From the NCBI GenBank assembly GCA_003194525.1, contig NBIV01000112.1:178519-242518 (forward strand): a DNA stretch of 64,000 nucleotides, written 5' to 3'. Positions 11,071 to 21,265 of the stretch are shown piece by piece; the first letter of the stretch is position 1, and each line of letters starts with the position of its first letter. The DNA is from Gracilariopsis chorda. Its lineage: Eukaryota; Rhodophyta; Florideophyceae; Gracilariales; Gracilariaceae. The notes below the pieces were generated by a model that saw only the letters and a list, made by a program, of their open reading frames with translations, had not been told where the DNA came from and ran no database searches. The translations under genes were made by a program, and so were the position numbers.

Positions 11071-12532
11071 CATACGGAACACTGACCGTGGAGCACGGAG
11101 TATGTCACGCGACACTAATCCCCCGTTCCCGGGCAGTGCTGTGCAACAGGAACCAGACGCGCAGGTCCCGCAAAAGCGGCAAATACACCGTTCGTCACGG
11201 GAAAACGGGAAGCCTCCCTCCAATACCACAGCAGCGAAAATGCAATTGCCCGATCCATCCCCGGAGGCATCGCCACAAACGCGGGAAATATACCGTGCTA
11301 CACGGGAAGTTGAAGCGCAACTACCGCACACCCCTGTCAGGGGAGGATCCCCGATAAGGGAGTATGGCGACGATTGCCCCCAATCCCCTGGGCAGAGCGA
11401 TGCATCGAGGCCGCCATTGGCGGAAGCCCCCGCGGAAGCGGTTCAATTAGGTCCAGCAGACCAGCGCCCCGCGGAGAAGAGTCGCCCAGATACGCCAGCC
11501 TCACAGGGAAATAACCACACCCCTCTTGGGGAAAAAGGCAGCCAAGCCGCAGTCGAAGCTTCAGGCCCTGGCTCGCAAGCACCGGAAACGCCTCCCGTCA
11601 TTGACGGAATCGAAGCCCCCGCTGCGGGGAATAATTTGCGCCAACCCCCGCAACGCTGCGGCGAAGAACCGAGGAACTCGGGAATAACGCGCGCTATCGA
11701 ACGCTCGAAACCGGTCGTACCGGACGCTGCTCCTCCTCATGGAGATGGTGCACCGCGCTTAGCGGCAATTCCCCTGAAAAGGGTGTCATCGGCACCTGCC
11801 CGGCACCCCCCAAAGGAGAATTTTGACCAAAATACCGGTGTACCGGAGTTAGCCCCAGGCAACCCGTCAGTAACCGGGGACACCACGGCGTCGCCGGAAC
11901 GTATGGTGCAGAGCGCTCGTGCACCTGGCAGGGAGGCGGAACGCTTACCAATCACCGTGTCGCACGGGACCCCGCAGGGGATGTCGCAAACGCCGTTCCC
12001 GCCTACGCGGCAAAGACCCCGCAAGCTCGCGGTTCGTGAAGAAGACCGCACTCGCGGAGTTCAAGTCCCCCGCCGGTTGGCGGTTCGCCCGGCCTACCGT
12101 GAAGACGGGAACAACGACACCCCTCTGGGGAACAACTTGCCGGTGGAAACCGTGACGCCACACACCCTCTTGAGGGATATTTTCCCGCATGAGCAGCGGC
12201 CACTAGGACAGCGCACGGCAACGCTGGAGACATCGCCGACAACCCGGATAGGTGGTAATATACCGCGCAGCGGACAACCTTCGCAAGGGAATACAACCAC
12301 CACCCGGCACGGCCGGCGGGTCTACGAACGAGAGTTTGTAGTAGACCGACTTGTCGGACACACCTGGGACCAGGATGGTATTATACAATACCGCGTCCGC
12401 TGGCACGGGTATGACCCCAGGGCGGATACGTGGGAGCCAATTGAACACCTCCCACGATCGCAGGTCGTGCGATACCACCGTCATACGGGAACTGCAGCCC
12501 CAGCCACGCTGGTTAATGCCCAAGTCGGGTAA
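10973..12532 (+). CDS. Element A integrase tail: long disordered linker and chromodomain
   Basis: An open frame of 519 codons. Residues 1-440 are Pro, Arg, Gly and Ser-rich, look disordered, and hold many short GC inverted pairs of the type CCCCTGTCAGGGG. Residues about 445-505 form a chromodomain (YEREFVVDRLVG ... QYRVRWHGYD ... DTWEPIEHL), with the aromatic and acidic residues that read methylated histone tails. In chromoviruses this module steers integration to marked chromatin. The start shown is only the first in-frame start-like codon; it should be the pol tail, reached from the integrase frame. It converges with the antisense gene 188 bp downstream. Confidence 0.85.
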   Translation: MLSLILPLRLRRGKENTRFRGTISPSQRETHRNIRNTDRGARSMSRDTNPPFPGSAVQQEPDAQVPQKRQIHRSSRENGKPPSNTTAAKMQLPDPSPEASPQTREIYRATREVEAQLPHTPVRGGSPIREYGDDCPQSPGQSDASRPPLAEAPAEAVQLGPADQRPAEKSRPDTPASQGNNHTPLGEKGSQAAVEASGPGSQAPETPPVIDGIEAPAAGNNLRQPPQRCGEEPRNSGITRAIERSKPVVPDAAPPHGDGAPRLAAIPLKRVSSAPARHPPKENFDQNTGVPELAPGNPSVTGDTTASPERMVQSARAPGREAERLPITVSHGTPQGMSQTPFPPTRQRPRKLAVREEDRTRGVQVPRRLAVRPAYREDGNNDTPLGNNLPVETVTPHTLLRDIFPHEQRPLGQRTATLETSPTTRIGGNIPRSGQPSQGNTTTTRHGRRVYEREFVVDRLVGHTWDQDGIIQYRVRWHGYDPRADTWEPIEHLPRSQVVRYHRHTGTAAPATLVNAQVG

Positions 12533-12719
12533 CGCCACCGCGCGGGCGGAGGGCAGCAAGAAGAGATAGCAAGGGAAAGTCCGTCCAGGACGGGGAATTC
12601 TAATTGTAAATCACCGTCCGAGACGGGAAAGTTTACCTAGTGGAGCAGAAAGCTCCATATTACACTACACTAACTGGCATAGCCAGGGAAAGAAGAACCA
12701 GGAAACTGGACTAGAGGTT

Positions 12720-14358
12720 TCACTCACCCCCATCGTCCGGGGCGTAACCACCAGCGAGGCGGTAGGCCAACGCGTCCGACATAGTGGTGACATCCCCCGA
12801 TACCTCGGCAGCGCTTAGACCGGCACCCCGGAGAAAACGTGCGATGATCTCGTTTTCATTCGCCGTCACCCCGCTGGGGATTGAAGGTCCGGCACTTGCC
12901 GCCGAAGAGTCAGCAGCCGGCTCGGCCGGAGATACCCCCTCTGGGAAAGCTTCCGTGCTAGCGCCGGTTTCCTCTACGTCCATCTACCCGGGTTCTTCCG
13001 GTTCGTTATCGACCATTGGGTCATCCCCGCCGTATGCGCGGTAGTACTCGTCAGAATCGACTTACCCCACAGGGTGGTTTTCTGGCACATGCCGGGGCGC
13101 ATCGCGAAGCTCGCGCGCCTCCTCGGAGGAAAGTTCCCGGAACTCCCAGGGGTCGAAGTAGATGAAATCCCCCGCAAGGGCGGTGTTTCTACCCAGCCCC
13201 GGACCACCGGTGTTACCGCTGCCGCCATCCAGACGACCGCTTTGCTCCAGTGGGACCTCACTCCAGCTAACGCTGTCGATGTACCCAAGTAATTGGAGGA
13301 CCTCTTCATTGCTGGCCTGGCCCCCAAGGGGGATGCGAAGATCCAAATTGTGGATCGCTGCCTGCACACGTGGTGGGAGGAACTAGAGACGAAACTGGTC
13401 GTACGCTTCGTTGAGGATATAAGCCGCAGCGCGGGCCGCCCACTCCGTAACCACTACGGACCACAACCCCGACCGGGGATCCTGCATGGGCAGCGAGCTG
13501 GCAGGCTTCATGGAAGCGCCACCACTCGGGGAGTGCTACATGCCGACGTAGTCGGTGAGGCGGCGCAATCCGCTCTATCTCCACGTTCTGATACGGGATG
13601 AAATACCCGAATCGGGATCGCCAACGCAGCTCATAGCGGATGAAGTTCTGGAGGAAGGTTGACCGGTATTGCCGGGAAAGATAGCAGAACTCCGCCCGAA
13701 TAATCGGTCGCTCCCAACAAAGGGCTTCTTGCCGCGCTGCGGGGAAATTCCTCCAAGCGAGGGTCTCGAGGCGGAACAGGTTGTTGCCGTACCCAATCTC
13801 CCCGCGAGTGCGGAAGTGGCTAACGTCGAAGCCAAACTCCGGTGGGACCGGTACATCGAATGGAGCCCGGCTCTGCCGTTGGTATGCCATGCGCGTCAAC
13901 GCGGTCTGCGCCGCAGCGACGGTCTCGCCCGAATTCCTTCGGAGGTGTTGACGCGTAATCGCAATCCGGTGACGCCAATCCCACGATGTGGTGACTGCTC
14001 TGGGCAGATCCACCGGAAGGGTGTCTGAGCCATCCGCATAAGCGGTGACCAATCCCTCATTGAGGACAGCGACCGGGTGAAACCACGGGGCAAGGCGCAG
14101 GCGCGACGCGTGATTCCGATTCATCGGGTTGAGCCCCACCAGGGTGTTGTAGGTTGGCCAGTTGAACGCCGGAGCGGTTCCGGAGGACCCCACCGAAAGT
14201 AGTAGTGCGAAGGGATGGTCGGCTGTAGCAGCCATATTCCCCGGTTGTACCGGATTTCGATCGCCCTGAGGCAGAGGAGCTGACCGGAAACCGGTGGTGT
14301 ATAGCCCGAGAGCCCTCGGAGGTTGGCTGTGGTTGTTGATGTTGTTGTGGTTGTTCAT
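12720..14358 (-). pseudogene. Element A antisense accessory gene (aORF)
   Basis: A homologue of aORF in elements B, C and D; function unknown. ATG at 14358 opens an Asn-rich start (MNNHNNINNHSQ). The conserved core then reads APWFHP, WDWRHRIAI, FDVSHFRTRGEIGYGNNLF, RPIIRAEFCYLSR and RSRFGYFIPYQNVEIER. A frameshift after LPEWWR (about 13530) moves the family's C-terminal half to other frames (13062-13367, LDLRIPLG and FYFDPWEF-type). Stops lie near 13062 (TAA) and 12985 (TAG). The tail at 12720-12983 matches the last 90 residues of the family. There is no signal peptide or env-like layout. A TATA-like box lies about 95 bp upstream. Confidence 0.8.
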
Positions 14359-14452
14359 TTCTCACTTTTTGAGGGTGGCTGTTGTTGTTGTTTGTGCGCT
14401 CGATGACTCTGGTGCAGAGGGATTTACCGGAGAACCGGAGACAGAGCACGCG

Positions 14453-14460
14453 CTTTTATC
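14453..14460 (-). promoter_or_regulatory. TATA-like box of element A aORF
   Basis: GATAAAAG on the minus strand, about 95 bp upstream of the ATG at 14358. Comparable TATA-like boxes precede aORF in B (TATAAATA), C (GATATAAA) and, weakly, D at 95-125 bp. This suggests the gene has its own promoter next to the 3' LTR. Confidence 0.45.
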
Positions 14461-14508
14461 ACCCATTTTCGTCTGGGAATCCACCGCGTCCGCGGTCGTT
14501 TTCCCGTC

Positions 14509-14522
14509 TTAGGGGGGGGATA
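14509..14522 (+). other. Element A polypurine tract
   Basis: A TAGGGGGGGATA run directly before the right LTR; the expected primer for plus-strand DNA synthesis. D (about 43314-43328) and B (minus, 56575-56585) have AAGGAGGGGGA in the same place. Confidence 0.7.
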
Positions 14523-15345
14523 TGAAGTGCAACGCCCTCAGGGAGGGATTCCTGGTACTTGATCGTTTTCCCGATATTATCGGTTGTGTAGTGTGTATAT
14601 GAACTACGCCCCACAATGGTGGGTGTGGATACGTGGGACACGGTTTTGGGTCCATTGGTGGTTGGCCACAGTAGTGGATGTTGCCACGAAATGTGGAGAA
14701 TTTTAGTTGATTTTATTTATTATTTTTACACCCATTTCTGGGAAGCTAGTACTTAGTGCGACGGCGCACTGCCGTCGCACCAGTAAACCTTCCCCAACAA
14801 GGTACCCCAACCTGGGGAATTGGCTCTAGTTGTTACCGTTTGCGCGCGTGCTCTACTCCTCCTTGGAGAGAAACGCCGTGAACCACGGGACATCTAACCC
14901 CCTTGCACATCTAAAGGGACCCATCACTGGGAGTCATATTATTCCAATTGCATTGGTGTTTCGCCCTGTATAGGGATATTGTTACCGGCATCGCCGTTCG
15001 CCCCCGTCGCTCTCGCGACTAATTTCGTCCTCTCTTCCTCCTCTTCGCCCTTCCTTTTTCCCTTTCTAGGGTAGCCTCTCCCGCTATCCGCGGCCCTGGT
15101 GTGCGCATCCGCTCACACACACCCACTTACGTGGAAACCTACCTCTGTCGAGGACGCATTCCCACTCTCGCGGATACCGATTCTTCTCCTAAACTCTCTT
15201 GCGCTAGTCGCGAAGGGTGGCCTCGGTCTTACAAAACGGCTCCGCCGTGCCACCCCTAGAGGGGCTCTACCCAACTGGGTTCACCCCCACGGAGGAAAGA
15301 TCCCGAACGTCTTTCGGTGTTTCTCCCCTTTGGGGCGTTGCACCA
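14523..15345 (+). repeat. Element A 3' LTR
   Basis: Starts TGAAGTGCAACG and ends TTGCACCA, then the CAAAA duplication at 15346-15350. It is the partner of 3705-4528. The scattered differences between the two show the insertion is not very recent. Confidence 0.93.
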
Positions 15346-15350
15346 CAAAA

Positions 15351-16620
15351 CCCATTATCCAAAGGATAATGCGAAGCTGAAAAGTGAGAAATACGAACAC
15401 ATTCAGACCTTCTTCGATGTGGTTGGAAAGATTTGTGAAGAAAATTCTGGCCTCCTTGATGATCCCTCTCGTATATGGAACATGGATGAAACGGCTGTGG
15501 ATGTCACATGGGACAGGGCAACTAAAGCCTATGGTTCGAAGTCTTCAAAGCAGGGCGGATAAAAGGTCGCCCAAAAGATGCAAGGTGTAGACAAACACAT
15601 TACCGCCGTCCTTTTGTGCTCTGCATCTAGGAAAAAAGCCCTTTCATTTTATAGCGTTGCCGGAAAAAAGTAATGCAGCACTGGATGGAACCTCTTCCTG
15701 GAACTTAAAAGAAGAGCGCCACAGGTTGTAACGAGTTTCAACGGCCAAACTGGATGCCTGCGGACGCTGTCGGGAAGTGTGCAGAAAATGAGTCAATGGA
15801 TAGTCAGATTCTGAAGGGGTTTATGAAACACGTTAAAAACATTGTTCGAACGCAGGTTCCAGAGTCGATGTTTTACCTTCTAACTAGAGATGGTCACTCG
15901 TCGTGCAAGGGCTTTCGCTGGGTTATAAAATGTGAGAAACCCCGATTTATTCCCGTTAACAAGCCAGCCAACACCTCACATATACTTCAACCCTGCAATT
16001 GTCGTATCAACAAAACATTTAAACAGCCGCTAGGATACCTAAGAGTTCAGTTTGCACACTGGGTAGTCCCCGAGACTCGTAAACCTCGATTCAACCTGGC
16101 ATGTGCAGTTTATGCACATTAGACAATCTCTCCTCCAATCATCAAGTCCTTTTTTGAAGATACAGGTTTGTTCCCGTTCAAACTGGATTTTGCGAGACGG
16201 TACAAACGAGAAGAACCGCAAGATGTTGTGTGAAGGTCGCTTCGCATGATAACGTCGCGGACAGAACTCGCCATGTCCAAAAGAGACGAACAGGTGCAGA
16301 AGTTTGCAGCAAAACTCGTCACATTTTTGCAACCGAAATGAGCGATGTGATGGTATGCCACAAACTTTTCCAACTTCTCCGGAACGCAGAAACAGCCAGT
16401 AGCATCATAATGAATACAGTAACCCTGATTAAGACAGAGAAAGAGGTATTAAGAGACATTCATTCGCAACCGAAGTTAGTCATGTTAGACTGTGGAGTGC
16501 CAGCAGAACACAAAACGCTAGCCAAATTGCTTTAAGATCGACGAAAGAAAGAGGCTGATTAACTTGAAAGGAGAAGAAGATTCAGCTTGAAACGCAGCGT
16601 GGGGTGGCAGAACGCGAAAA
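15351..16620 (+). pseudogene. Decayed pogo/Jerky-type DDE transposase
   Basis: A cut-and-paste transposase of the Tc1/mariner superfamily, DDE_1 type, now broken. In order: IWNMDETAVD (about 15473-15505, first catalytic Asp), a TAA at 15560, HITAVLLCSASRKK in the next stretch, LLTRDGHSSCKGF (about 15880-15915, second Asp), and PANTSHILQPCNCRINKTFK (about 15964-16020). Further stops lie near 15670 and 16120. In LQPCNCRINK the usual Asp after Cys is Asn, so the third catalytic acid is lost. The N-terminal DNA-binding half is missing, cut off where element A inserted. No terminal repeats could be identified. Confidence 0.8.
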
Positions 16621-17102
16621 GAAAGAGGCTCAGAAGGTGCAAAGTCCAGCACATAAGGTTGCATGAAAAGCGGAACGTGCGGAAAAGCGAGCGAAGAGGC
16701 ACTCCCTAAAAGTTCGTGTACGCATTATTAAGAGTGAAGTGTGGGGCTTCAAACAGAAGTGGCGGTTGGTTTTGGCTTGAATATCGCAGAGAAAGAAAGT
16801 GAGCTTGTTCGACGCTATGAGGAAGGCTGCAAAGGTTGTGGCGGGCGTGGTATGCGGCGCTATAGTTGTTGAATAGATTCCATGTTTGACCTTGAAACCC
16901 CTGTAAAGGTGATGTGACAATCGAGAGCGGTGTTCAAAGGCTAGAGAGAGGCACGAAAAGGGTGGAAGCTCGCAGGTTCGTCAGTTTAAGGAACAGAGTA
17001 CACCAGAGCAATTGCACAACATTTCAGAGGCCAAAATCGAATAGTTTCTGAGATATCTAGAGAATATTGGAAAAGCGTACAATTCATGCCTTTTGTGAAC
17101 GG
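16621..17102. other. No recognisable feature
   Basis: Probably the 3' tail of the pogo-type element. It is Lys/Glu-coding at first (to about 16,800), then broken. No gene, terminal repeat or RNA seen. Confidence 0.4.
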
Positions 17103-17758
17103 TAACATAAGTGTGGCGCACTACAATAGTAGTATTCTTAGTTTTATCGTGACCAAATAGTACTTAAGGGGGAACGGCTCTGCCGCTTCACCCTTCAGTA
17201 AAGTTAAGCTGTAACTCGGTTATGATTTTATCGCCTGCGGGAAGTAACTAACGCCTTATGTGGTCTCACAGCGTTCGGTCTCAGTATATTCACCGGCGCA
17301 GTATCACTGAAAGCTGCTGATCTGTTATAACCCATGGGTACGCCCAGTTTTGACTGTTCTAACCGTATTGGTTACTTTCTATTGAGGGAACAGATAGCTG
17401 TTTGACTCAGTATTGGTTTTTGAGGAGCTGGATGAATAAACAATACCCCACCGCCCAGTCTCTTCTGGCTTTCCACACGACCAGACCGGTTGTACCTTTC
17501 CGTTGGTTCCCTCTCTCTTTTCTCCTTTTTGTCTTTGGATTCTCCATGGACCGGAACACCGCTTACAAGGACTCGTGCACTCAGTTGACCTGGTCAGAAC
17601 CCGACTGTCGGTAACAACTCCGTTGTCATAATCGGAAGCCACAGTTTTAGACACGAACACCGTGTGGTACGAAAGGCCCTGTCGCTTTTCCTACCTCGCA
17701 AGAGAGCAAGGCCGAGAACACCTTGAGAGGATCTCCCGCCTATAGATATTGCTTCACA
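17103..17758 (+). repeat. LTR fragment, inverted relative to element C
   Basis: The reverse complement of this stretch matches the element C 5' LTR (45115 to about 45760) almost throughout, including the shared gene-like frame rich in Lys/Arg. It therefore holds the 3' three quarters of an LTR in the wrong orientation for C. The LTR terminus is ...CTTCACA at 17758. Together with 18690-18895 it adds up to one LTR. Confidence 0.7.
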
Positions 17759-18689
17759 GCTAGTGCTCTACATTCAGCTCAGAAGGAAGTGCTACTTTAA
17801 TAAATTCTGGCTTCTTACTGCCGCACCACTGCCCGCTACTGGAATAATGTTTTAATGGTACTCCCGCCAAGGGACTGTTTTTTAGAAGGAAGTAACCACT
17901 CAATCGGTGGATGTTCTGTAGACATCTGGAAATTCTTTCTTTACAACGAGCACGTAGCCACTGGCTGCCAATCAAGTGAAAACAGGGCTCTGAATTCTCT
18001 TGGATATTTGGATTTCGAGGCCTTCGAGGTCTATTAGGATACGTTTTCTATTTAAATTGATCTCAGCTGAGAAGGTAGTGAATATTCTGTTGTCAGGGAG
18101 GTGTTATTTGAGCGTTCCGGGGCTTCCGAGGCACACGAAAACCATACTTGAAAAGCTGTGTTACCCCGGTTGGACTATGTGGATCTCGTACAATCGCTAA
18201 AAGTATGGATGCCGTTTTCGGGAGAACAGAAGTGAATTAGAAAGCCAAATTAGAATTACTCCGGAAGGCAGTAATGTACTTTGAAGATTTGGCCCATTTT
18301 CCTATATTACGTGGTACTAATGACTATGAACCCCTTAAAAATTCGGTTCGCTTTCTCTTCGCTGGACGAAACGTTATGGGAACCGATGGTGCACTAAACG
18401 TGCTGTCGCCTCCGAAAACGATTCTGCGCAAGGAAGGTCGGGTTAATATGAAATCCCGGAATGCGTTTGAGAAACATGTTGACCGGATCACCGATCAGGT
18501 TGCACACTTCTCTTTTCTTAAAAAGAGAAGCCAGTTTTTTGGCACTCGCAATGCTATGAAACAAGTATTCTCCTATTGCAAGCGGCATGGAAATTACCCC
18601 AATCGCTGCGATCTTAACCCTCATCGCTACAGCAGGTGTGCTCGACTCAAGAATAACAGGCATTCTGTGCCAACCTATGAATAATATCA
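17759..18689. other. Unassigned segment between split LTR pieces
   Basis: No family recognised. A 136-codon plus frame (18274-18684) has no motif I know. If the inversion model is right, this is the original flank next to the C 3' LTR, now turned around. Confidence 0.4.
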
Positions 18690-18895
18690 GTACGCTTGCC
18701 ACGCGCCCATCTACTCCAGATACCACATAAATCACCCACAAAGGTTCAAAAAGTACCAATTAAAATTCATATCAAGTTGCACCCAATATTTCCGAGAGTC
18801 CACGCATACCTGAGTTGAACCGATGCCACCTCGGTACTGAATCATTCATGATCTACCTCGTATAGAGGGTATGTGCAAATGCATTGCTCTACACA
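18690..18895 (-). repeat. Element C 3' LTR, U3-start piece
   Basis: Matches the right quarter of the B LTR (about 56370-56574), including the terminus GCATTGCTCTACACA. It is followed at 18896-18907 by the polypurine tract on the minus strand (TCTCCCTCCCTA as read on plus). The rest of this LTR is at 17103-17758 in opposite orientation. Confidence 0.65.
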
Positions 18896-18954
18896 TCTCC
18901 CTCCCTAGAGCGGGAAACAGTGAAACGAAAGCGAGTGTCCCACAGGCGAAAAAT

Positions 18955-18962
18955 GATATAAA
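18955..18962 (+). promoter_or_regulatory. TATA-like box of element C aORF
   Basis: GATATAAA, about 100 bp upstream of the ATG at 19064, in the same relative place as the boxes of A and B. Confidence 0.4.
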
Positions 18963-19063
18963 GAATCCAACTCCTCATGAGCGATACCGACCTTCCTCCG
19001 GTTCAACGCATAACGCGAGGAACGGACACTAACGACATCGAAACCGATTCTTCATCTCGGTTA

Positions 19064-20770
19064 ATGAACTCAGACAATCTCAACCAACACAAACACGAAG
19101 CGGGCACTTCCCAGTCTGGGAGTATCGCTCCTTCATCCTCCGGGCTGAGCTAGTTTCCTACGGCTTCATTGCGTCTGGATAACGCTCCAATAACCGTTTG
19201 GGTACACGTGCGCGCATGGCAGTCCTCTCAGGGTCCTCTGGTCGTCATAAACTAACTCGGTTGGGTCCACGGAGTAACCGGGGAAGCACGGGATCCGTTA
19301 CAGAATCCTTCGATCTATACCCAGACTCCTTGGTTTCACCCGTCTGATGTTTTAAACCTGCCCCCGATCCATTCCTACGCACACGACGGCGTTTTCCATG
19401 GTGGACATCCACTTGACGTGGTCACTTCACGCGATTGGCAAGGACGCATTGCGTTGGATCTTAACTTTCTAAGGATAGACCACCGCCATGGAGAGAACCT
19501 GGATAGGGCCAGAGAAGAAATGGTGCGACTCGTATATGAACGGCTCATCCGTACTCCAAGCCAACACCGGATTGCCAGTGAATACAACTTCGACGTATCG
19601 AGGTATCGCACCTTTGGCGAAGTATTCTATAGGGATAACCTGGCCTAGGTCGATACAGCACACTTCGAAACCGCAACGCAGGTGACCATCGAGCCCGGTA
19701 TGCTCTATTATGCCAGACCCATCATCCCTGCGGATTTGTGGTTCCTCCGTCGTTCTGGGACGCAAGCGGCGTTCTCCGAGAGGATTCGGTTTGAGTGCAA
19801 GGCGCGTTCTCGACATGGGGATTTGATTTCATACACCAATATCGAAACCGAAAGGTATCCCTGGCAAACGTTCAGGAGTCGCTTCGCAGCGTTACCACCG
19901 TGGTGGCGTCAGGTTGAGGTACCCAAGGGGTGTTTCCCGGAACTTCCTCCCTGTTTAACTTTTATAAGTTCCCACATCATTGACTATCCGAAATCCGGTT
20001 ATTGGGTGCTTATTGCCGCAGAGTGGGCTACCCGCGTAGCGGTTTTCTTTCTTTGGGAAGCGTATGACAACTACTGTCTTTGATTCATACCGCCGAGGGT
20101 ATGGAACATCATCAAACAGCTCGACTTGTGAGTCCCATTGGGATGCCAAGACAACTTCGAAGTAGTCTTATACATCGTGAATGTGATCGACGAGGTCAAC
20201 TGGGATACCGCTCCGTGGAAAAACCGTGGTCAGAGTCCAAGAAATCCTCTTGACAACTCTCCGGGCCGCCGGCATCCTACAGCTAAAGAATTCGTCTATT
20301 ACGAACCGTATGTGGGTGTAACGTTGTCCTGTGCTCATGCATTTGAGAAAAACAGTCCTCTGCAGACCATATCAGCGGGTCATCCGAAAGGATTCGTATT
20401 TCATGACGATTACAAGCCGTCGGTCGACTTCGATGATCCGATGATGGATGACGAGGGCAACGAGAGTGGCGGCCTCTACCATAAACCGGTCATGGATTCC
20501 GTTTTTCCGACCAAAGATGGGGTGTCCAACCAATCGGGTGCTCCCGAGGGGTGGGGTTTCGTAACTCAGATGAGTAAGCTGCAAACTTTAGCGGACGAGC
20601 TACATACGGTTGTAACGGACCCTCACGTCATCTTGTTGCGCGAGAACCTCCAAAAATTTGGAATTTCGGTACCTCCAGACATGGTAGATGCTGGACAGCT
20701 CCTGGCTCTCGCCGTGGCGAACTATCTTCAGTCAACCAGTCACTCTGGTGCAGGCCCTTCGTCGGTATAA
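19064..20770 (+). pseudogene. Element C antisense accessory gene (aORF)
   Basis: Homologue of the aORF of A, B and D on the strand opposite C pol. The ATG at 19064 (MNSDNLNQ) matches the Asn-rich starts of the family; another in-frame-like ATG lies at 18977. The core is well preserved in pieces: FDVSRYRTFGEVFYRDNL, then a TAG (about 19648), RPIIPADLWFLRR, RSRHGDLISYTNIETER, LPPWWRQVEVPKGCFPELPP and SGYWVLIAAEWATRVAVFF. TGA stops lie near 20083 and 20130. The C-terminal part (20138-20770) ends in a Ser/Gly tail as in B and D. Unknown function. The hydrophobic AEWATRVAVFFLW stretch might be a buried helix. Confidence 0.8.
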
Positions 20771-20915
20771 CTTGTATTGAGTATTCTGACCTTCATGTAT
20801 CGGTGATAGATCTTGCGATAACTTCTGGTTTAAACCAAAGTTGTACTTTTTTCTTCATGCTTCTTCTCCATTCTTCACTTCAGAGTGTTCTTCATTATCA
20901 TGACTTCTCTTCTTT

Positions 20916-20923
20916 AAACCGGT
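20916..20923. repeat. Candidate 8-bp target duplication of transposon copy L, left
   Basis: AAACCGGT before the left terminal repeat, against AATCCCGT at 30567-30574 after the right one: 6 of 8 identical. The flanks on both sides are the same spacer of element C (compare B at about 58470-58800), which supports the insertion point. Confidence 0.5.
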
Positions 20924-20943
20924 ACGTCGGTGTTTTCGGGATG
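20924..20943. repeat. Left terminal inverted repeat, copy L
   Basis: Begins ACGTCGGTG. It matches the inverted right end of copy L (30547-30566) at 17 of 20 and the start of copy R (45772-45791) at 18 of 20. Confidence 0.75.
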
Positions 20944-21208
20944 CAAGTTTGGCATTCAAAAGGCAAAGAATTAAAATGAACGAATAACGACTCTTCAAAC
21001 CCAATTTTGAATGAATCAAATTTCTCAAAAACATTCCATTCATAGCACAGAGCTAGTTTGCTTGGGACAAAAGACTAGCAGTATACTAGACATTTCCCAG
21101 TTTCTTTGGAGGTAAAACTAGTGCCAGACTCCACTAATACCTACCATCTCAGGTGCACGTGGAATCCAAATCTTACTGGTCCTGAGCGAGTGCCCCTTCA
21201 AATAGCAA

Positions 21209-21240
21209 AATAGAATAGATAGAATAGATAGAATCGATAC
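21209..21240. repeat. AGAATAGAT microsatellite
   Basis: About three copies of a 9-bp unit (ATAGAATAG) just upstream of the zinc-finger gene. Confidence 0.6.
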
Positions 21241-21265
21241 ATAGCGTTTACATAACCAAATAGCT

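Larger units (their letters stand above)
3705..15345 (+). mobile_element. Element A: complete Ty3/gypsy chromodomain LTR retrotransposon
   Basis: An 11.6-kb element with LTRs of 824 and 823 bp, both TG...CA, flanked by CAAAA. Order on the plus strand: LTR, primer-binding site, gag, protease, reverse transcriptase, RNase H, integrase with GPY/F module, long linker, chromodomain. An accessory gene follows on the opposite strand, then the polypurine tract and LTR. The IN-after-RNase H order and the chromodomain place it among chromoviruses. It is full-length but not autonomous: gag and pol each carry stops and frameshifts. It inserted between Helitron and pogo-type remnants. Confidence 0.93.

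Noticed and set aside
11100-12300. CRISPR-like or satellite array in the element A linker
   Set aside because: The recurring CCCC...GGGG pieces are not equal-length repeats with spacers, and the stretch is coding.
12720-14358. Envelope gene of an errantivirus-like gypsy element
   Set aside because: The gene is on the strand opposite gag-pol and has no signal peptide, fusion peptide or anchor.
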